Positions 24,682 through 34,905 of a DNA stretch of 64,000 nucleotides are shown in pieces. Location of the stretch: the NCBI RefSeq assembly GCF_900101105.1, contig NZ_FNGA01000002.1, forward strand, positions 421,928-485,927. Reading direction: 5' to 3'. Made by a program: the position numbers and the translations under genes. The notes beneath the pieces are model-generated. The model saw only the letters and a program-made list of their open reading frames with translations, made no database searches and had not been told where the DNA came from. Every line of letters begins with the position of its first letter. The first letter of the stretch is position 1. Origin of the DNA: Maridesulfovibrio ferrireducens. Lineage in GTDB: Bacteria > Desulfobacterota > Desulfovibrionia > Desulfovibrionales > Desulfovibrionaceae.

Positions 24682-26643
24682 ATGACCATCAAACAAAAAC
24701 TCTGGTTAATGGGGTTAATGGCGATCTTAGGATTACTCACTATTTTTGTTGTAGACATAGTTGGGTCAAATCTCATGAAAGAGGCTATGAATATTGAAGA
24801 AAAGGCATTCCACGCTGAAATAAGCATGCTGCAAAGCCGCAGATCAGAAAAAGATTTCCTGATGCGAAAAGATCTAAAATATATTTCTATATTTAAAGAA
24901 AGCTCAAAGACAATGCAGACTGATCTTGAAGCTCTTAAAGGGTCCAGCCTTAATGAACTTGCTATTGAGGGATTGAATTATTCTTCAATGTATGTGGACA
25001 GTTTTTTAAAAGTAACAGAGGATCACATAAGATTAGGTCTTTCAGAAAATGACGGATTACAAAAGCAACTACGCGACACAATACATCTTGTTGAAAAGGT
25101 AATCCTCGAAGAGGATAGTTCTCTTGAAGTCATGGTCCACAAACTACGCCGAAACGAAAAAGATTTCATAATGCGGCAAGATGGCAAATATCTTGATAAA
25201 TTCAAATCAAACATATTACTTCTGACCACTCGCATTAATGAATCTGACTATTCACCAAAGATCACAGAACTGTTGCTGAAACACCTGAACTTATATCAGG
25301 ATGACATGAATAATTATGCTCAGTTGTCTCTAAAAATTAAGAGTAACGAAAATAAATTCAGAAAAACGGTTCATAAGATGGAGCCCATCCTTGAAAAATT
25401 AGCACTCGAGGCTGAATCTTTCCTCAACGCTCGCCAAAGCCAGATCACATACACGATTTTCGGAGTTGAGATTGTAACCGCGATTATACTACTTCTTACG
25501 ATAGCTCTCATTATAAGATCAATTCTCACCCAGCTTGACTTGCTGCAAAAATGTGCCCGGGATGTCAGCGAAGGAAAATATGAAGCCTGCGAAAAGATAA
25601 AGCTTACGGGTGAACTTGAAACGCTTCGCAATATCATCGCTCAGATGGTTGTCGTATTAAAGCAAAGTATGGACACAGCTGACCAAAAAAGCATTGAAGC
25701 TGATCATCAGGCTGAAAATGCTAAAAAAGCAATGAAAGAAGCACATTCGGAAAAAGAATATGCCACATCTCTGCTTGATACAATGTCTACAATTTCAGAT
25801 CAGGCCGCGACTATCGCAGTCAGCCTGAACTCGGCAGCCGAAGAACTTTCAATGCAGGCTAAAGGGATTAAAGACGGAGCTGATAACCAAAGAGACAGAA
25901 CTCAAGAAACAGCAACAGCAGTGGACGAAATGAGCGCCACCATTCTGGAAGTGGCCCGCAACTCATCCGATGCTTCCACCGGAACAATAGAAGCTTCAAA
26001 TAAAGCACAGGAAGGTTCCGCAATAGTAGAAGAAGTTGTATCCTCCACCGAAGAAGTACAAGCGCGCACGAAAGATTTGAAAAATGCACTGGCAGAGCAA
26101 AGCACACGAGCTAACGCTATAGGTCAAATCATGAGTGTTATTTCCGACATTGCAGACCAGACCAACCTGCTTGCCTTAAACGCCGCAATTGAAGCTGCTC
26201 GCGCGGGTGATGCAGGACGTGGCTTTGCGGTTGTTGCAGACGAAGTCCGCAAGCTTGCAGAAAAAACCATGGTTGCGACTCAAGAAGTCGGCACAGCAAT
26301 TACCGGTATTCAAACCGGTACAACCTCAAGCCTTAACATAATGACAAAGACTGAAACTGCTGTAACCGTCTGTGCTGAACAGGCCACTAAAGCAGGAGAT
26401 GCCCTTAAGTCAATCGTTGATCTTGTAACCGAATCAGCTGACCGGGTTCAATCTATTGCAACCGCTGCCGAGGAACAATCTGCGGCATGTGAACAAATTA
26501 ATGTTTCTACTATGGAAATCAACACCATCTCCACTGAAACATCAGCAAGTGTTGATCAATCTATTGAAGCAGTTGAAGACATCACAAAGCTGGCCTCTGA
26601 CCTTCATTCATTAATTGAAAAATTAAACAATTGTCAAAAATAG
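24682..26643 (+). CDS. methyl-accepting chemotaxis protein, HBM-type sensor (paralogue 1)
   Basis: Inner-membrane chemoreceptor. Order: TM1 (about 5-28), a helical periplasmic sensor with two repeats of the pattern RRxEKDF(L/I)MRxD (near residues 53 and 155) that fits the helical-bimodular HBM fold, TM2 (about 255-280), HAMP (280-335), and the cytoplasmic signalling domain with the hairpin tip [20 protein letters not shown]. No C-terminal CheR/CheB pentapeptide is seen. HBM sensors in other bacteria bind organic acids; the ligand here is unknown. It is monocistronic. The downstream paralogue is closely related along its whole length. Confidence 0.9.
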   Translation: MTIKQKLWLMGLMAILGLLTIFVVDIVGSNLMKEAMNIEEKAFHAEISMLQSRRSEKDFLMRKDLKYISIFKESSKTMQTDLEALKGSSLNELAIEGLNYSSMYVDSFLKVTEDHIRLGLSENDGLQKQLRDTIHLVEKVILEEDSSLEVMVHKLRRNEKDFIMRQDGKYLDKFKSNILLLTTRINESDYSPKITELLLKHLNLYQDDMNNYAQLSLKIKSNENKFRKTVHKMEPILEKLALEAESFLNARQSQITYTIFGVEIVTAIILLLTIALIIRSILTQLDLLQKCARDVSEGKYEACEKIKLTGELETLRNIIAQMVVVLKQSMDTADQKSIEADHQAENAKKAMKEAHSEKEYATSLLDTMSTISDQAATIAVSLNSAAEELSMQAKGIKDGADNQRDRTQETATAVDEMSATILEVARNSSDASTGTIEASNKAQEGSAIVEEVVSSTEEVQARTKDLKNALAEQSTRANAIGQIMSVISDIADQTNLLALNAAIEAARAGDAGRGFAVVADEVRKLAEKTMVATQEVGTAITGIQTGTTSSLNIMTKTETAVTVCAEQATKAGDALKSIVDLVTESADRVQSIATAAEEQSAACEQINVSTMEINTISTETSASVDQSIEAVEDITKLASDLHSLIEKLNNCQK

Positions 26644-26667
26644 ACACATTCATTACCCATCTAACTC

Positions 26668-26700
26668 AAAAGGGGACTGCAAAAGCAGTCCCCTTTTTTT
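26668..26700 (+). terminator. terminator after chemoreceptor 1
   Basis: AAAAGGGGACTGC-AAAA-GCAGTCCCCTTTTTTT. The core hairpin is identical to the one after chemoreceptor 2 (28868-28900). Confidence 0.9.
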
Positions 26701-26863
26701 ATGAATCTACCCCACTTATTTAACAAGTAAATTAAAACCCAACCATCAACTATACTTTTTCTAACTCTAAGTGACATTATTATATTATTAGTATTGAAGT
26801 TTAACAGCTTGTATTTTATTCTCCTGACATCTGAATCGCCAATTGCATAGCAAGAGGGAATAA

Positions 26864-28828
26864 TTGATGACAATTAGAATAAAATTATGGCTCATAGGTT
26901 TATTAGCAATCTTAGGATTAATAACAATCTTCACAATTAATTATGTTGGAGAAAAATTAATTAATGAGGCTATGATTCTTGAAGAAAATGCAGTTAACGC
27001 AGATATTTATTTGCTGCAAACCCGCAGACAGGAAAAGAATTTTCTAATGCGCAAAAAGACTCTGTACCTTGATAGAATGAATTCAAATTCCGAAGTCATG
27101 GTAGGGTATCTAAAAAAAATTGACGATCCCAATTTGCAAAAAATTGCAACCGAAGGAATAAAACACTCTTCAGTCTACATGTCTGCCTTCGCTCAAATAT
27201 CAAAAGATTATATAAGCCTTGGATTGACACATAAAGAGGGAGTACAAGGTAAACTGCGTGATGCAATCCGCAATGTTGAAAAAGACTTACTTGAAGAAGG
27301 CAATTCATTTAAAGCCTCCATTAACATGCTGCGCCGCTATGAAAAGAATTTCATGATGTGGGGAGAAGTCGAACAACTTGAAAACTTTAAATCAATTATG
27401 TCTGATCTGGTTTCTAAGATAAACGGATCATATTTTACAGCAGAAAGAAAACAAGAATTATTACAGCATCTCGATGAATATCAAAGCAACATGGATGAAT
27501 ATGCCCGTCTTACAATAAAAATTAAAAAAGATGACGTTAAATTTATTCAAATAGCACGCCAAATGGAGCCGATTCTAAAAAGACTGGCAACTGAGGCTAG
27601 CGCATTTCTTGAAAGTCAACAAAGTCTAATCTCAACAATTATAATAAGTGTTGAAATTGCGACAACTCTTTTACTACTCCTTGTGATAACACTTATTATA
27701 AAATCAATCCTTAAACCTCTTAATGCACTTGAAAGATGCGCCCTAGAAGTAAGTGAAGGCAACTATAAAGCCTGTAGCGAAATGGAGCTTACAGGAGAAC
27801 TTGAATCGCTTCGTTTCACCATGGCCCAAATGATTGTGAAGCTCGAACTGAGCATGAAGGAAGCTCAGCAAAAAAGTGTCGAAGCTAATGCACAAGCCGA
27901 AAAAGCTGAGCAGTCCATGCTGGAAGCACATAAAGAAAAAGAATACGCAACATCTCTGATTGATAAAATGTCAATAATTTCAGGAGAAATTGAGACTATT
28001 ACTGTTGATCTGAATACAGCGACCGAAGAACTATCCGAACAGAGCCGTGAAATAAAAACAGGTGCCGACAATCAAAAAGACCGCACCCATGAAACAGCTA
28101 CAGCTATCGAGCAAATGAATGCCACAATCTTAGAAGTTGCAAGCAATTCAGCAAGCGCATCGAACGGAACAGAGGAAGCCAGCCAAAAAGCGGACGAAGG
28201 CTTTACAATTGTAGAACAGGTTGTAACCTCCACAGATGAAGTTCAGGATCACACAGCTTCTTTAAAAAATGCCCTTGCTGAACACAGCCACCAAGCGGAA
28301 GCAATAGGTCAAATTATGGGAGTTATTTCTGATATTGCCGACCAGACCAACCTGCTGGCATTAAATGCCGCAATTGAAGCAGCCCGTGCAGGTGATGCGG
28401 GACGAGGTTTTGCTGTCGTTGCAGATGAAGTGCGCAAACTTGCTGAAAAGACGATGACTGCCACGCAGGAAGTCGGTAGTGCAATTTCCCGCATCCAAAC
28501 CGGCACAGCTTCGAGTATTTCTATAATGGAAGCAACTGAAGAATCTGTAAGACAATGCTCTGTACTTGCCACAGATGCAGGGCAATCTCTCAAAGCGATT
28601 GTGGATATCGTTAATGAATCCGCTGACCAGGTTCGTTCTATTGCAACCGCAACAGAAGAACAGTCCGCAGCCTGCGAACAGATAAACGTAGCAACCATGG
28701 AGATCAACACCATCTCTTCTGAAACATCAGAAAGCGTTGATAAATCAATTCATACTGTTAACAGCATTAAATCTCTTGCAGGATCTCTCCACTCGTTGAT
28801 AGGAAAACTTAATAATTGCAACAGCTAA
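26864..28828 (+). CDS. methyl-accepting chemotaxis protein, HBM-type sensor (paralogue 2)
   Basis: Same architecture and nearly the same length (654) as the preceding receptor: TM1 (about 5-28), helical sensor, TM2 (about 255-283), HAMP, and signalling domain with [20 protein letters not shown]. The sensor repeats are altered: the first reads [12 protein letters not shown] and the second [12 protein letters not shown], so the charged residues after MR are changed in both. Ligand preference probably differs. The cytoplasmic halves are much more alike than the sensors, as expected after duplication and divergence. It has its own upstream region of 160 bases and terminator. Confidence 0.9.
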   Translation: MMTIRIKLWLIGLLAILGLITIFTINYVGEKLINEAMILEENAVNADIYLLQTRRQEKNFLMRKKTLYLDRMNSNSEVMVGYLKKIDDPNLQKIATEGIKHSSVYMSAFAQISKDYISLGLTHKEGVQGKLRDAIRNVEKDLLEEGNSFKASINMLRRYEKNFMMWGEVEQLENFKSIMSDLVSKINGSYFTAERKQELLQHLDEYQSNMDEYARLTIKIKKDDVKFIQIARQMEPILKRLATEASAFLESQQSLISTIIISVEIATTLLLLLVITLIIKSILKPLNALERCALEVSEGNYKACSEMELTGELESLRFTMAQMIVKLELSMKEAQQKSVEANAQAEKAEQSMLEAHKEKEYATSLIDKMSIISGEIETITVDLNTATEELSEQSREIKTGADNQKDRTHETATAIEQMNATILEVASNSASASNGTEEASQKADEGFTIVEQVVTSTDEVQDHTASLKNALAEHSHQAEAIGQIMGVISDIADQTNLLALNAAIEAARAGDAGRGFAVVADEVRKLAEKTMTATQEVGSAISRIQTGTASSISIMEATEESVRQCSVLATDAGQSLKAIVDIVNESADQVRSIATATEEQSAACEQINVATMEINTISSETSESVDKSIHTVNSIKSLAGSLHSLIGKLNNCNS

Positions 28829-28867
28829 AGAATCTTATTCTGTAAGATTTACCCACACATCACTCAC

Positions 28868-28900
28868 AAAAAAAGGGGACTGCAAAAGCAGTCCCCTTTT
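28868..28900. terminator. bidirectional terminator between chemoreceptor 2 and putA
   Basis: The same GGGGACTGC-AAAA-GCAGTCCCC hairpin as at 26668. On the minus strand it is followed by T7 and serves putA. Confidence 0.88.
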
Positions 28901-28927
28901 CAATATTCTCTAATCAACCAGTACTCT

Positions 28928-31900
28928 TTATGCTACCCAATCATCGTCTTCAGAAATTGGAGCAAATCCGCGGCGCATGGTATTTTCACAAACTAACCGT
29001 GGGTCCATGAACTGTAACAAGTAGTCAGGGCCACCGGATTTTGATCCGACACCTGACATTTTAAATCCACCGAAGGCGTGTCTTTCAACAAGAGCGCCAA
29101 CGCTTGGTTTGTTCAGGTATAAGTTACCGACTCTGAATTCTTTGGAGGCATATTCAAGATTTTTAGGGCTTCTGGAGTAAACTGCTCCGGTCAACGCGAA
29201 TCGTGTTGAGTTAGCAATGTCTACGGCCTCGGAGAAGTCCGCTGCCCGCATAACAACAAGTACTGGTCCGAAGACTTCTTCCTGCGCGATGCGATGATTT
29301 TTCGTTATTCCTTCTACTATCAGAAGAGGAGTATAGCATCCGCCCTTTGATGTGTATTCAGCGGGAGCTTCAAGCTTAACAAGAACCTTTCCTTCCTCTT
29401 CAGCAATTTTACCGTAATTAAGTACATTCTTCTGTGCAGCCTTATCGACAACTGGTCCCATATAATTTGAAGGATCTTCGGCCGGTCCAAGCTTAACGGA
29501 TTCAGCGGCTTCCTTCAAACGATGAACAAATCTGTCGTAGATGGAATCAAGCACAATTACGCGGGAACATGCTGAACATTTCTGCCCCTGGAATCCGAAA
29601 GAAGCATAAAGCACTCCGAGCACGGCTTCATCAAGATCAGCATCATCATCAATAATGATTGCATTCTTGCCGCCCATCTCAGCGATAACTTTTTTACAGT
29701 GTTCCTGTCCGGGATGAACTTTTGCAGCTCGTTCCTGAATCCTCAGACCTACTTCCATTGATCCTGTGAAGGCTATTACAGCTATATCAGGATGATCTAC
29801 AAGATGATCTCCCATTACTGACCCGCGACCGGGAATGTAGTTGAATACACCATCCGGCAGGCCGGCAGCTTTAAACATATCAACAAGTCCGTGCCCTACT
29901 GCAGAAGCAATTCCCGCAGGCTTATAGACAACCGGACAACCGCAGACAATGGCGGCTGAAACCATTCCGACGCTGATTGCCAGAGGGAAATTCCAAGGAG
30001 CAATAACGGCGGCAACGCCTTTGCCCTGATAAAAATACTGACTGTATTCACCGGGTGAATTCCCCATACGTCTAGGCTCACCGAGGCGGATAGTTTCACG
30101 GGCATAGTATTCCATGAAATCGATAGCCTCACCTACATCCGCCTGAGCCTGCTCCCATTGCTTGCCAACTTCAAGAACCTGCATGGCGCACAGATCATTA
30201 ATATTCTCTTTGCAATATGCAGCAGCCTTCAACAAGTATTGAGCACGCACTCTCGGTTCAACGTTGCGCCAGTCGATATAAGCCTCTTTAGCTACGCCGA
30301 CAGCCTTATCAACCTCGGCAACTCCGGCCTGACAAACTGTTCCGATAATCTCGGAAGGGTCCGCAGGGTTATAAGAATCAAGAGTGTCTCCGGTAACAAC
30401 ATCCTGTCCGTTAATATAAAGAGGATACTGCTTACCGAATTCCTTGCGGATATTACTCATCGCAACAGGAAATGCGTCGCGCTGTTCTTTTTCGGTAAAA
30501 TCTGAAGGAGGGAAATTAGAGAACGGTTCAAGTTCTCCGTCAACGCCTTTATAGCGAATTCTTTTGTCTGGTTTGGCAACAGGTTTATTCGCCAGTTCAC
30601 TCTCAAGAGTCAGTTCAGGATTCTTGAGAAGAACACTTATGTCTGCTTCATCAGCAAAGGTCTGTTTCAAGAAAGATTCGTTGGCTGTGTTTTCAAGTAA
30701 ACGGCGAACAAGATAAGCCATTCCGGGAATCAGATCACCATACGGGCAATATAAACGAACGCGCTTAGCAACATTTCTAAGTCCTTTACGAACAGGCTCA
30801 GCCATTCCGTAAAGCACCTGAAATTCATATCTTTCATCTGGAACATTCATCTTACTGGCCATTTCCATTATAGCTGAAATGGAACGGATATTATGAGAAG
30901 CACAGGCGAAATGACAGATATCATGATTTTCAAGAATCATTTTGGAAACGCGTTCAAAAGCCATGTCGGACTCCGGCTTATGAGTCCACACCGGGACTTC
31001 CCAATCATTCTGCTTGGCAATGACTGTTTCATAATCCCAGTAAGCGCCTTTAACCAGACGGATAGATATGGGTAGATTTTCTTCCCGAGCCCAATCGATC
31101 AAGTCTTTGACATCATGGTCAACGCACTTAAGGTAAGCCTGAAAAACTATTCCGAGATGCTGATATTCAGGATATTTCTTTCTAAGCCTTTTATACATTT
31201 CAATGGTAGGTTCTTTATACTTAAGAGCTTCCATATCAATGCACATGAACCCGTTCATACCCATTACTTTCTGATAGACAGGCTCGATGCTTTTTATCAT
31301 TCCCTGCACTGTCCCTTCAAGGTCAACAGGCTTGGACTGTGAATAAAAGGCAGAAGGTTTTACTGCTACGTTAATTTTAGGAGCACTTCCCCAGTCCAGA
31401 TCGCCGGAAGCATCAAGAGCGTCCCATTTTTTATATTCACCCTCAAGGGCATCAAGAACTTCAAGATATCCATCAAGATAAGCCTGAGCCTCTTCCTGAC
31501 TGACGGTAGCCTCGCCGAGAAGATCCAGAACAAAAGCAAAACCGTCTTTACGCAGCTTGCGAATTCCTTTTACAGCCTCTTTAGCCTTCTGTCCGATAAT
31601 GAACTGACGAGCCATACCTTCAATATTTGAACGGATGGTTTTGTTCAAAACCTTTGCAACAAGTCCGCCGCCGAATCCGGTTTTAGTAGCGCCCCATTTC
31701 AAAACATCCGGGATGTTACTATCGTCTGCGGCAAAATACTCTTCAATATGTCTTGAAAGAGATTCTGAGGTGTTCAGGTAGGGCAGAACATCGACAAAGC
31801 GAAACATCTGAACTTTGAAGTCTTCATTCTTCATAGCCCAGTCCATAACCTTGCCAGTCCACCACCCTTTATTAAAAACGGATGGAGCTTCGCCTGAAAT

Positions 31901-31966
31901 GGATTTAAAAAAGACTTTACCGCGCTCAATAACCTGAGGGTCAAGGGTAGAGATTTCTACACTCAT
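28928..31966 (-). CDS. putA: bifunctional proline dehydrogenase / glutamate-semialdehyde dehydrogenase
   Basis: Oxidises proline to glutamate in two steps. The N-terminal part (about 60-470) is the FAD-dependent proline dehydrogenase barrel (SIRLVKGAYWDYE, VLYGMAEPVRKGL). The C-terminal part (about 510-1000) is an NAD(P)-dependent aldehyde dehydrogenase (APWNFPLAISVG, EMGGKNAIIIDDDADLDEAV, and FQGQKCSACSR with the catalytic Cys). The N-terminal DNA-binding domain of enterobacterial PutA is absent, so it does not regulate itself. Length 1012 fits the short PutA type. The Lrp-type gene upstream on the same strand is a likely regulator. A TTGAAA-N15-TATGAT promoter-like pair (32027-32053) precedes it. 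Confidence 0.93.
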   Translation of the reverse strand: MSVEISTLDPQVIERGKVFFKSISGEAPSVFNKGWWTGKVMDWAMKNEDFKVQMFRFVDVLPYLNTSESLSRHIEEYFAADDSNIPDVLKWGATKTGFGGGLVAKVLNKTIRSNIEGMARQFIIGQKAKEAVKGIRKLRKDGFAFVLDLLGEATVSQEEAQAYLDGYLEVLDALEGEYKKWDALDASGDLDWGSAPKINVAVKPSAFYSQSKPVDLEGTVQGMIKSIEPVYQKVMGMNGFMCIDMEALKYKEPTIEMYKRLRKKYPEYQHLGIVFQAYLKCVDHDVKDLIDWAREENLPISIRLVKGAYWDYETVIAKQNDWEVPVWTHKPESDMAFERVSKMILENHDICHFACASHNIRSISAIMEMASKMNVPDERYEFQVLYGMAEPVRKGLRNVAKRVRLYCPYGDLIPGMAYLVRRLLENTANESFLKQTFADEADISVLLKNPELTLESELANKPVAKPDKRIRYKGVDGELEPFSNFPPSDFTEKEQRDAFPVAMSNIRKEFGKQYPLYINGQDVVTGDTLDSYNPADPSEIIGTVCQAGVAEVDKAVGVAKEAYIDWRNVEPRVRAQYLLKAAAYCKENINDLCAMQVLEVGKQWEQAQADVGEAIDFMEYYARETIRLGEPRRMGNSPGEYSQYFYQGKGVAAVIAPWNFPLAISVGMVSAAIVCGCPVVYKPAGIASAVGHGLVDMFKAAGLPDGVFNYIPGRGSVMGDHLVDHPDIAVIAFTGSMEVGLRIQERAAKVHPGQEHCKKVIAEMGGKNAIIIDDDADLDEAVLGVLYASFGFQGQKCSACSRVIVLDSIYDRFVHRLKEAAESVKLGPAEDPSNYMGPVVDKAAQKNVLNYGKIAEEEGKVLVKLEAPAEYTSKGGCYTPLLIVEGITKNHRIAQEEVFGPVLVVMRAADFSEAVDIANSTRFALTGAVYSRSPKNLEYASKEFRVGNLYLNKPSVGALVERHAFGGFKMSGVGSKSGGPDYLLQFMDPRLVCENTMRRGFAPISEDDDWVA

Positions 31967-32026
31967 AAATCTTCTCCATGATTTTTAATGTTAGTCTTTG
32001 AAAAACTTTTCGCAGACTGATTAAAA

Positions 32027-32102
32027 ATCATACCGAAGTTTCGCGGCTTTCAAGAACTGGAGCGTTCACATCTCCAATTCAAACTATGCTACGAAATTTC
32101 GG
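32027..32102 (-). promoter_or_regulatory. putA upstream promoter and nested inverted repeats
   Basis: -10 TATGAT (32027-32032) and -35 TTGAAA (32048-32053) with a 15-base spacer. A long inverted repeat (CCGAAGTTTCG 32033-32043 and CGAAATTTCGG 32092-32102, one mismatch) encloses an inner repeat TGGAG/CTCCA (32058-32076). One outer arm fills most of the promoter spacer, as an operator would. Confidence 0.4.
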
Positions 32103-32122
32103 CAGAAGATTTCTCCGGCCTG

Positions 32123-32605
32123 CTAAAAACCATCACCAATATCCTCGCCCAGAGGAATAGCACGGGATTCCTTAATCGTATTTAAAACGATGGTGGAATT
32201 AGTATCTCTTACGGTTTCAATGCGCCCGATAATGCCAAGCATGATAGCCAAGCCGTCAGTATCTTCGCACCGGACCTTAATCAGATAACTGTCCCGCCCT
32301 GCGCAATAATGAACTTCCAATACTCCAGGAACATTGGCTAATTCTGCGCCGGTCTTTGTAGCCCCTACCCCTTCACTTGCGTTAACATAAATGAAAGCTG
32401 TAAGCGATCTGCCTACAGATTTAGGGTCCACAATGGCTTCATATCCGACAAGTATGCCCTTGCTTTCCAGCTTGCGCACTCGTTCAAGTACAGCAGAAGG
32501 TGCCATTCCGACTTTTCTTGCGATATCGGCATTAGAAATCCTTCCACTATTCTGAAGTATTGTCAGAATTCTTCTGTCAGTTTCGTCAATCTTTCTCTTA
32601 CTCAT
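32123..32605 (-). CDS. Lrp/AsnC-family transcription regulator
   Basis: DNA-binding winged helix (residues 5-65: DETDRRILTILQNSGRISNADIARKVGMAPSAVLERV, two helices of the HTH read across it) and a C-terminal RAM effector domain (70-155), which in Lrp-type proteins binds amino acids. The start is set at ATG 32605 (160 residues): the longer frame starting near 32668 would be encoded inside the promoter TTGACA-N17-TTTTAT at 32618-32646. The gene lies upstream of putA on the same strand, so proline-responsive control of putA is a reasonable inference. No Shine-Dalgarno is seen, consistent with a nearly leaderless message. Confidence 0.88.
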   Translation of the reverse strand: MSKRKIDETDRRILTILQNSGRISNADIARKVGMAPSAVLERVRKLESKGILVGYEAIVDPKSVGRSLTAFIYVNASEGVGATKTGAELANVPGVLEVHYCAGRDSYLIKVRCEDTDGLAIMLGIIGRIETVRDTNSTIVLNTIKESRAIPLGEDIGDGF

Positions 32606-33056
32606 GTGTTTATACGAATAAAATTCAATTTTAAAGATTTTGTCAAGATAAAAGACGCCACACACCACTCTAAACAGACTAAAGTTTAGCTAAACCCTGT
32701 TTTTTAAGAACATAAATCAGACCAAGATATTTCAACGTCAATAAAGTAAAGAACACAAATCAGCAACTAAACATTCATCTTAAGAGTGAAAAATCATGAA
32801 TGCACAATAACCACTATACACAATAATCCACTAAAAAAACCCTAATCTTGATAATCATTAGAACTTTTGGAAGTCAATTGGAAGTATTTACAGCATAATA
32901 TTCGTAAAACAGTATTACCAAGAACTCCAGCATTTTCGTACAAATCACATATACATTTCCTTGACACATTTCATTCAACAAAATAATTCTTCTTTAAATC
33001 TAAAAAGCTACAGACCTTGTCTCCCTCAAACTACTTAAAGAGAGCACTAAAAATAA
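32606..33056. other. divergent intergenic region between the Lrp-type gene and an EamA gene
   Basis: It contains the Lrp-gene promoter (minus), a Fur-box-like half palindrome TGATAATCATTA (32849-32860), a direct repeat TTGGAAGT at 11-bp period (32867-32885) and a plus-strand promoter candidate TTGACA (32961-32966) with AATAAT (32982-32987) at 15-base spacing. No gene is seen in it. Confidence 0.55.
32618..32646 (-). promoter_or_regulatory. sigma-70 promoter of the Lrp-type gene
   Basis: Perfect -35 TTGACA (32641-32646), 17-base spacer, -10 TTTTAT (32618-32623). The start of transcription would fall about five to seven bases before the ATG at 32605. Confidence 0.65.
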
Positions 33057-33938
33057 ATGTCATCATCCAGCATTCTTTATCTCAAACTGATCGCATCTGT
33101 TATATTCTGGGGCGGAACATGGATTGCCGGAAGAATTCTCGCCGGAGATATGACTCCTTATTCGGCGGCTTTTCTCCGCTTCCTATTCGCAACATTTTTT
33201 ATGTTCATACTCGTATGCAGAGCAACCGGAAAAACTCCAAAGTGCAACAAAGAAGACGTACTTCCATTAATATTTCTGGGTATAACCGGAGTCGCTCTAT
33301 ACAACATAATGTTCTTTACCGGACTTCAAACTGTTACAGCCGGGCGAGCCGCCCTGATTATTGCGGCTGTCCCGACAGTAATAGCCATCGGCTCCGCCAT
33401 CATATTTAAAGAAAAATTCACTCTGTCAAAAGCGGCCGGATTTCTAATTGCTCTTATCGGGGTAAGTACCGTTGTCGGAGATGGAAACCCTCTTGCTATT
33501 CTGACTAAAGGAATCAGCTTCGGAGATCTCTGTATTATCGGCTGTGTTTTCAGCTGGACGGCTTATTCTTTGGCTGGAAAGCCCGTAATGAAAAGAGTTT
33601 CCCCGCTCAACGCAGTATTCTGGTCATGTTTATTCGGAGCCATGATGCTCTCGATTCCGGCTTTTTCACACGGCCTGATTGCTGAAGTTAAGGTCATGTC
33701 ATTACTGGACCTGGGCTGCCTCCTGTTTCTTGCTTTTCTCGGTACAAGTCTGGCTTTCAGTTGGTATTGTGAAGCTATCGGTAAAATAGGTCCGTCAAAA
33801 ACAGGTATTTTTATCAATCTGGTACCGATCACCGCCATCCTTCTCGGAGCTATTATTCTTGATGAGCAAATTGGGATGTCACTGATTATTGGCGGTACTC
33901 TTACTATTTCCGGGGTTTGGCTCACTAATCGAAGCTAA
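33057..33938 (+). CDS. EamA-family (DMT) transporter
   Basis: Inner-membrane transporter of the drug/metabolite superfamily: 293 residues, about ten hydrophobic helices in two EamA repeats (about 8-140 and 155-290). Typical sequences are SVIFWGGTWIAGRIL near the start and FINLVPITAILLGAIILDEQ near the end. The substrate is unknown; such proteins often export amino acids or metabolites. The nearby Lrp-type and putA genes make amino-acid export a mild possibility. A small hairpin (AAGCTAA/TTAGCTT, 33932-33950) overlaps the stop but lacks a T run. Confidence 0.85.
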   Translation: MSSSSILYLKLIASVIFWGGTWIAGRILAGDMTPYSAAFLRFLFATFFMFILVCRATGKTPKCNKEDVLPLIFLGITGVALYNIMFFTGLQTVTAGRAALIIAAVPTVIAIGSAIIFKEKFTLSKAAGFLIALIGVSTVVGDGNPLAILTKGISFGDLCIIGCVFSWTAYSLAGKPVMKRVSPLNAVFWSCLFGAMMLSIPAFSHGLIAEVKVMSLLDLGCLLFLAFLGTSLAFSWYCEAIGKIGPSKTGIFINLVPITAILLGAIILDEQIGMSLIIGGTLTISGVWLTNRS

Positions 33939-34036
33939 ATTTCTTAGCTTGTGGTTCTTCGTAAAAAAGTAGATGATGCCTTTTTTCTAAAACATCATTT
34001 TATTATGATTATCCATAACTACAAAACAACAAAATT

Positions 34037-34561
34037 ATGCATAACACCGAAGATTTATACGATGACGAAGAGGAATATTCAGGACCCAGTCGCTCCCAGA
34101 AAAAAAGGGATATGACTAAGTTACAAAAACTGGCCGAACAGTTGATGAAAGTAGGTACTGAAGCAATAAAAAAATCGGAACTCCCTAAATACTTCATTGA
34201 TGAAGTCCTGACTGCCAAAGCCATCACAGCGCACGAAGCAAAAAGACGTCAGACTCAGTATCTCGGCAAACTGATGCGCGAAATTGAAACGCAACCCGTA
34301 ATCGATTTTCTGAACGACCTCGAATTCGGTAACAGTGAAAAGAACATGAGGTTTCATCAACTTGAAAAGTGGAGAGAAAAACTGCTCGAAGGCGATCAGA
34401 CAACGCTTGATGAGATTATGGAACTTCATCCACATGCCGAAAGACAAAGAATCGCGCAACTTGCCAGAAATGCTAAAAAAGAAATAGAGGCAGGAAAACC
34501 TCCCAAATCTTCCAAAGCTCTTTTCAAGGCTTTACGCGAAGTAATTGAATCAGCCTCTTGA
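34037..34561 (+). CDS. darP: DarP (YjgA), dual-action ribosomal maturation protein
   Basis: Small helical protein of the DUF615/YjgA family that associates with late large-subunit assembly intermediates in E. coli. Recognisable stretches are PSRSQKKRDMTKLQKLAEQL (16-35) and EAKRRQTQYLGKLMRE (73-88). Length 174 is typical. The N-terminus is acidic (residues 4-14). It has its own upstream region. The small zinc-ribbon gene follows 86 bases later. Confidence 0.88.
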   Translation: MHNTEDLYDDEEEYSGPSRSQKKRDMTKLQKLAEQLMKVGTEAIKKSELPKYFIDEVLTAKAITAHEAKRRQTQYLGKLMREIETQPVIDFLNDLEFGNSEKNMRFHQLEKWREKLLEGDQTTLDEIMELHPHAERQRIAQLARNAKKEIEAGKPPKSSKALFKALREVIESAS

Positions 34562-34647
34562 CGTTCTCGTAACGATCACTATCTTATGCTTGTTGTGAAT
34601 TAATTCACATCATCAATCTGTTTTTGTATATACCAAGGAGACAGGCC

Positions 34648-34905
34648 ATGACTTATATTTATAGCGGTGTAGAATTAGAAGAAAGAAATTGCCCTCATTG
34701 CAACGAACCTCTTTCCCCGTGGATTGCTCCTCCTGAATCAGGATGGGGAGTTATTGTTGTCTGTAATAATAACAAATGTTCATTTTTTGTGGGTTCTGAT
34801 TCAGACATCATTAACAAACGCGAGGACTCAAACCTCGGCTGCCGTTACGCAGAAAATCCCGATAACAAATATACCCCGTTCAACCTGCTTGCATGGTGCA
34901 AATAG
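34648..34905 (+). CDS. small zinc-ribbon-like protein, unknown function
   Basis: Start set at 34648 because a clear SD AAGGAG (34635-34640) lies eight bases before; a longer frame from 34624 contains this SD. The 85-residue protein has Cys15, Cys18, Cys39 and Cys44 (CPHC and CNNNKC), fitting one zinc site, plus Cys65 and Cys84. No signal peptide or membrane helix is present. I do not recognise a named family. It is followed by a strong terminator. Confidence 0.65.
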   Translation: MTYIYSGVELEERNCPHCNEPLSPWIAPPESGWGVIVVCNNNKCSFFVGSDSDIINKREDSNLGCRYAENPDNKYTPFNLLAWCK

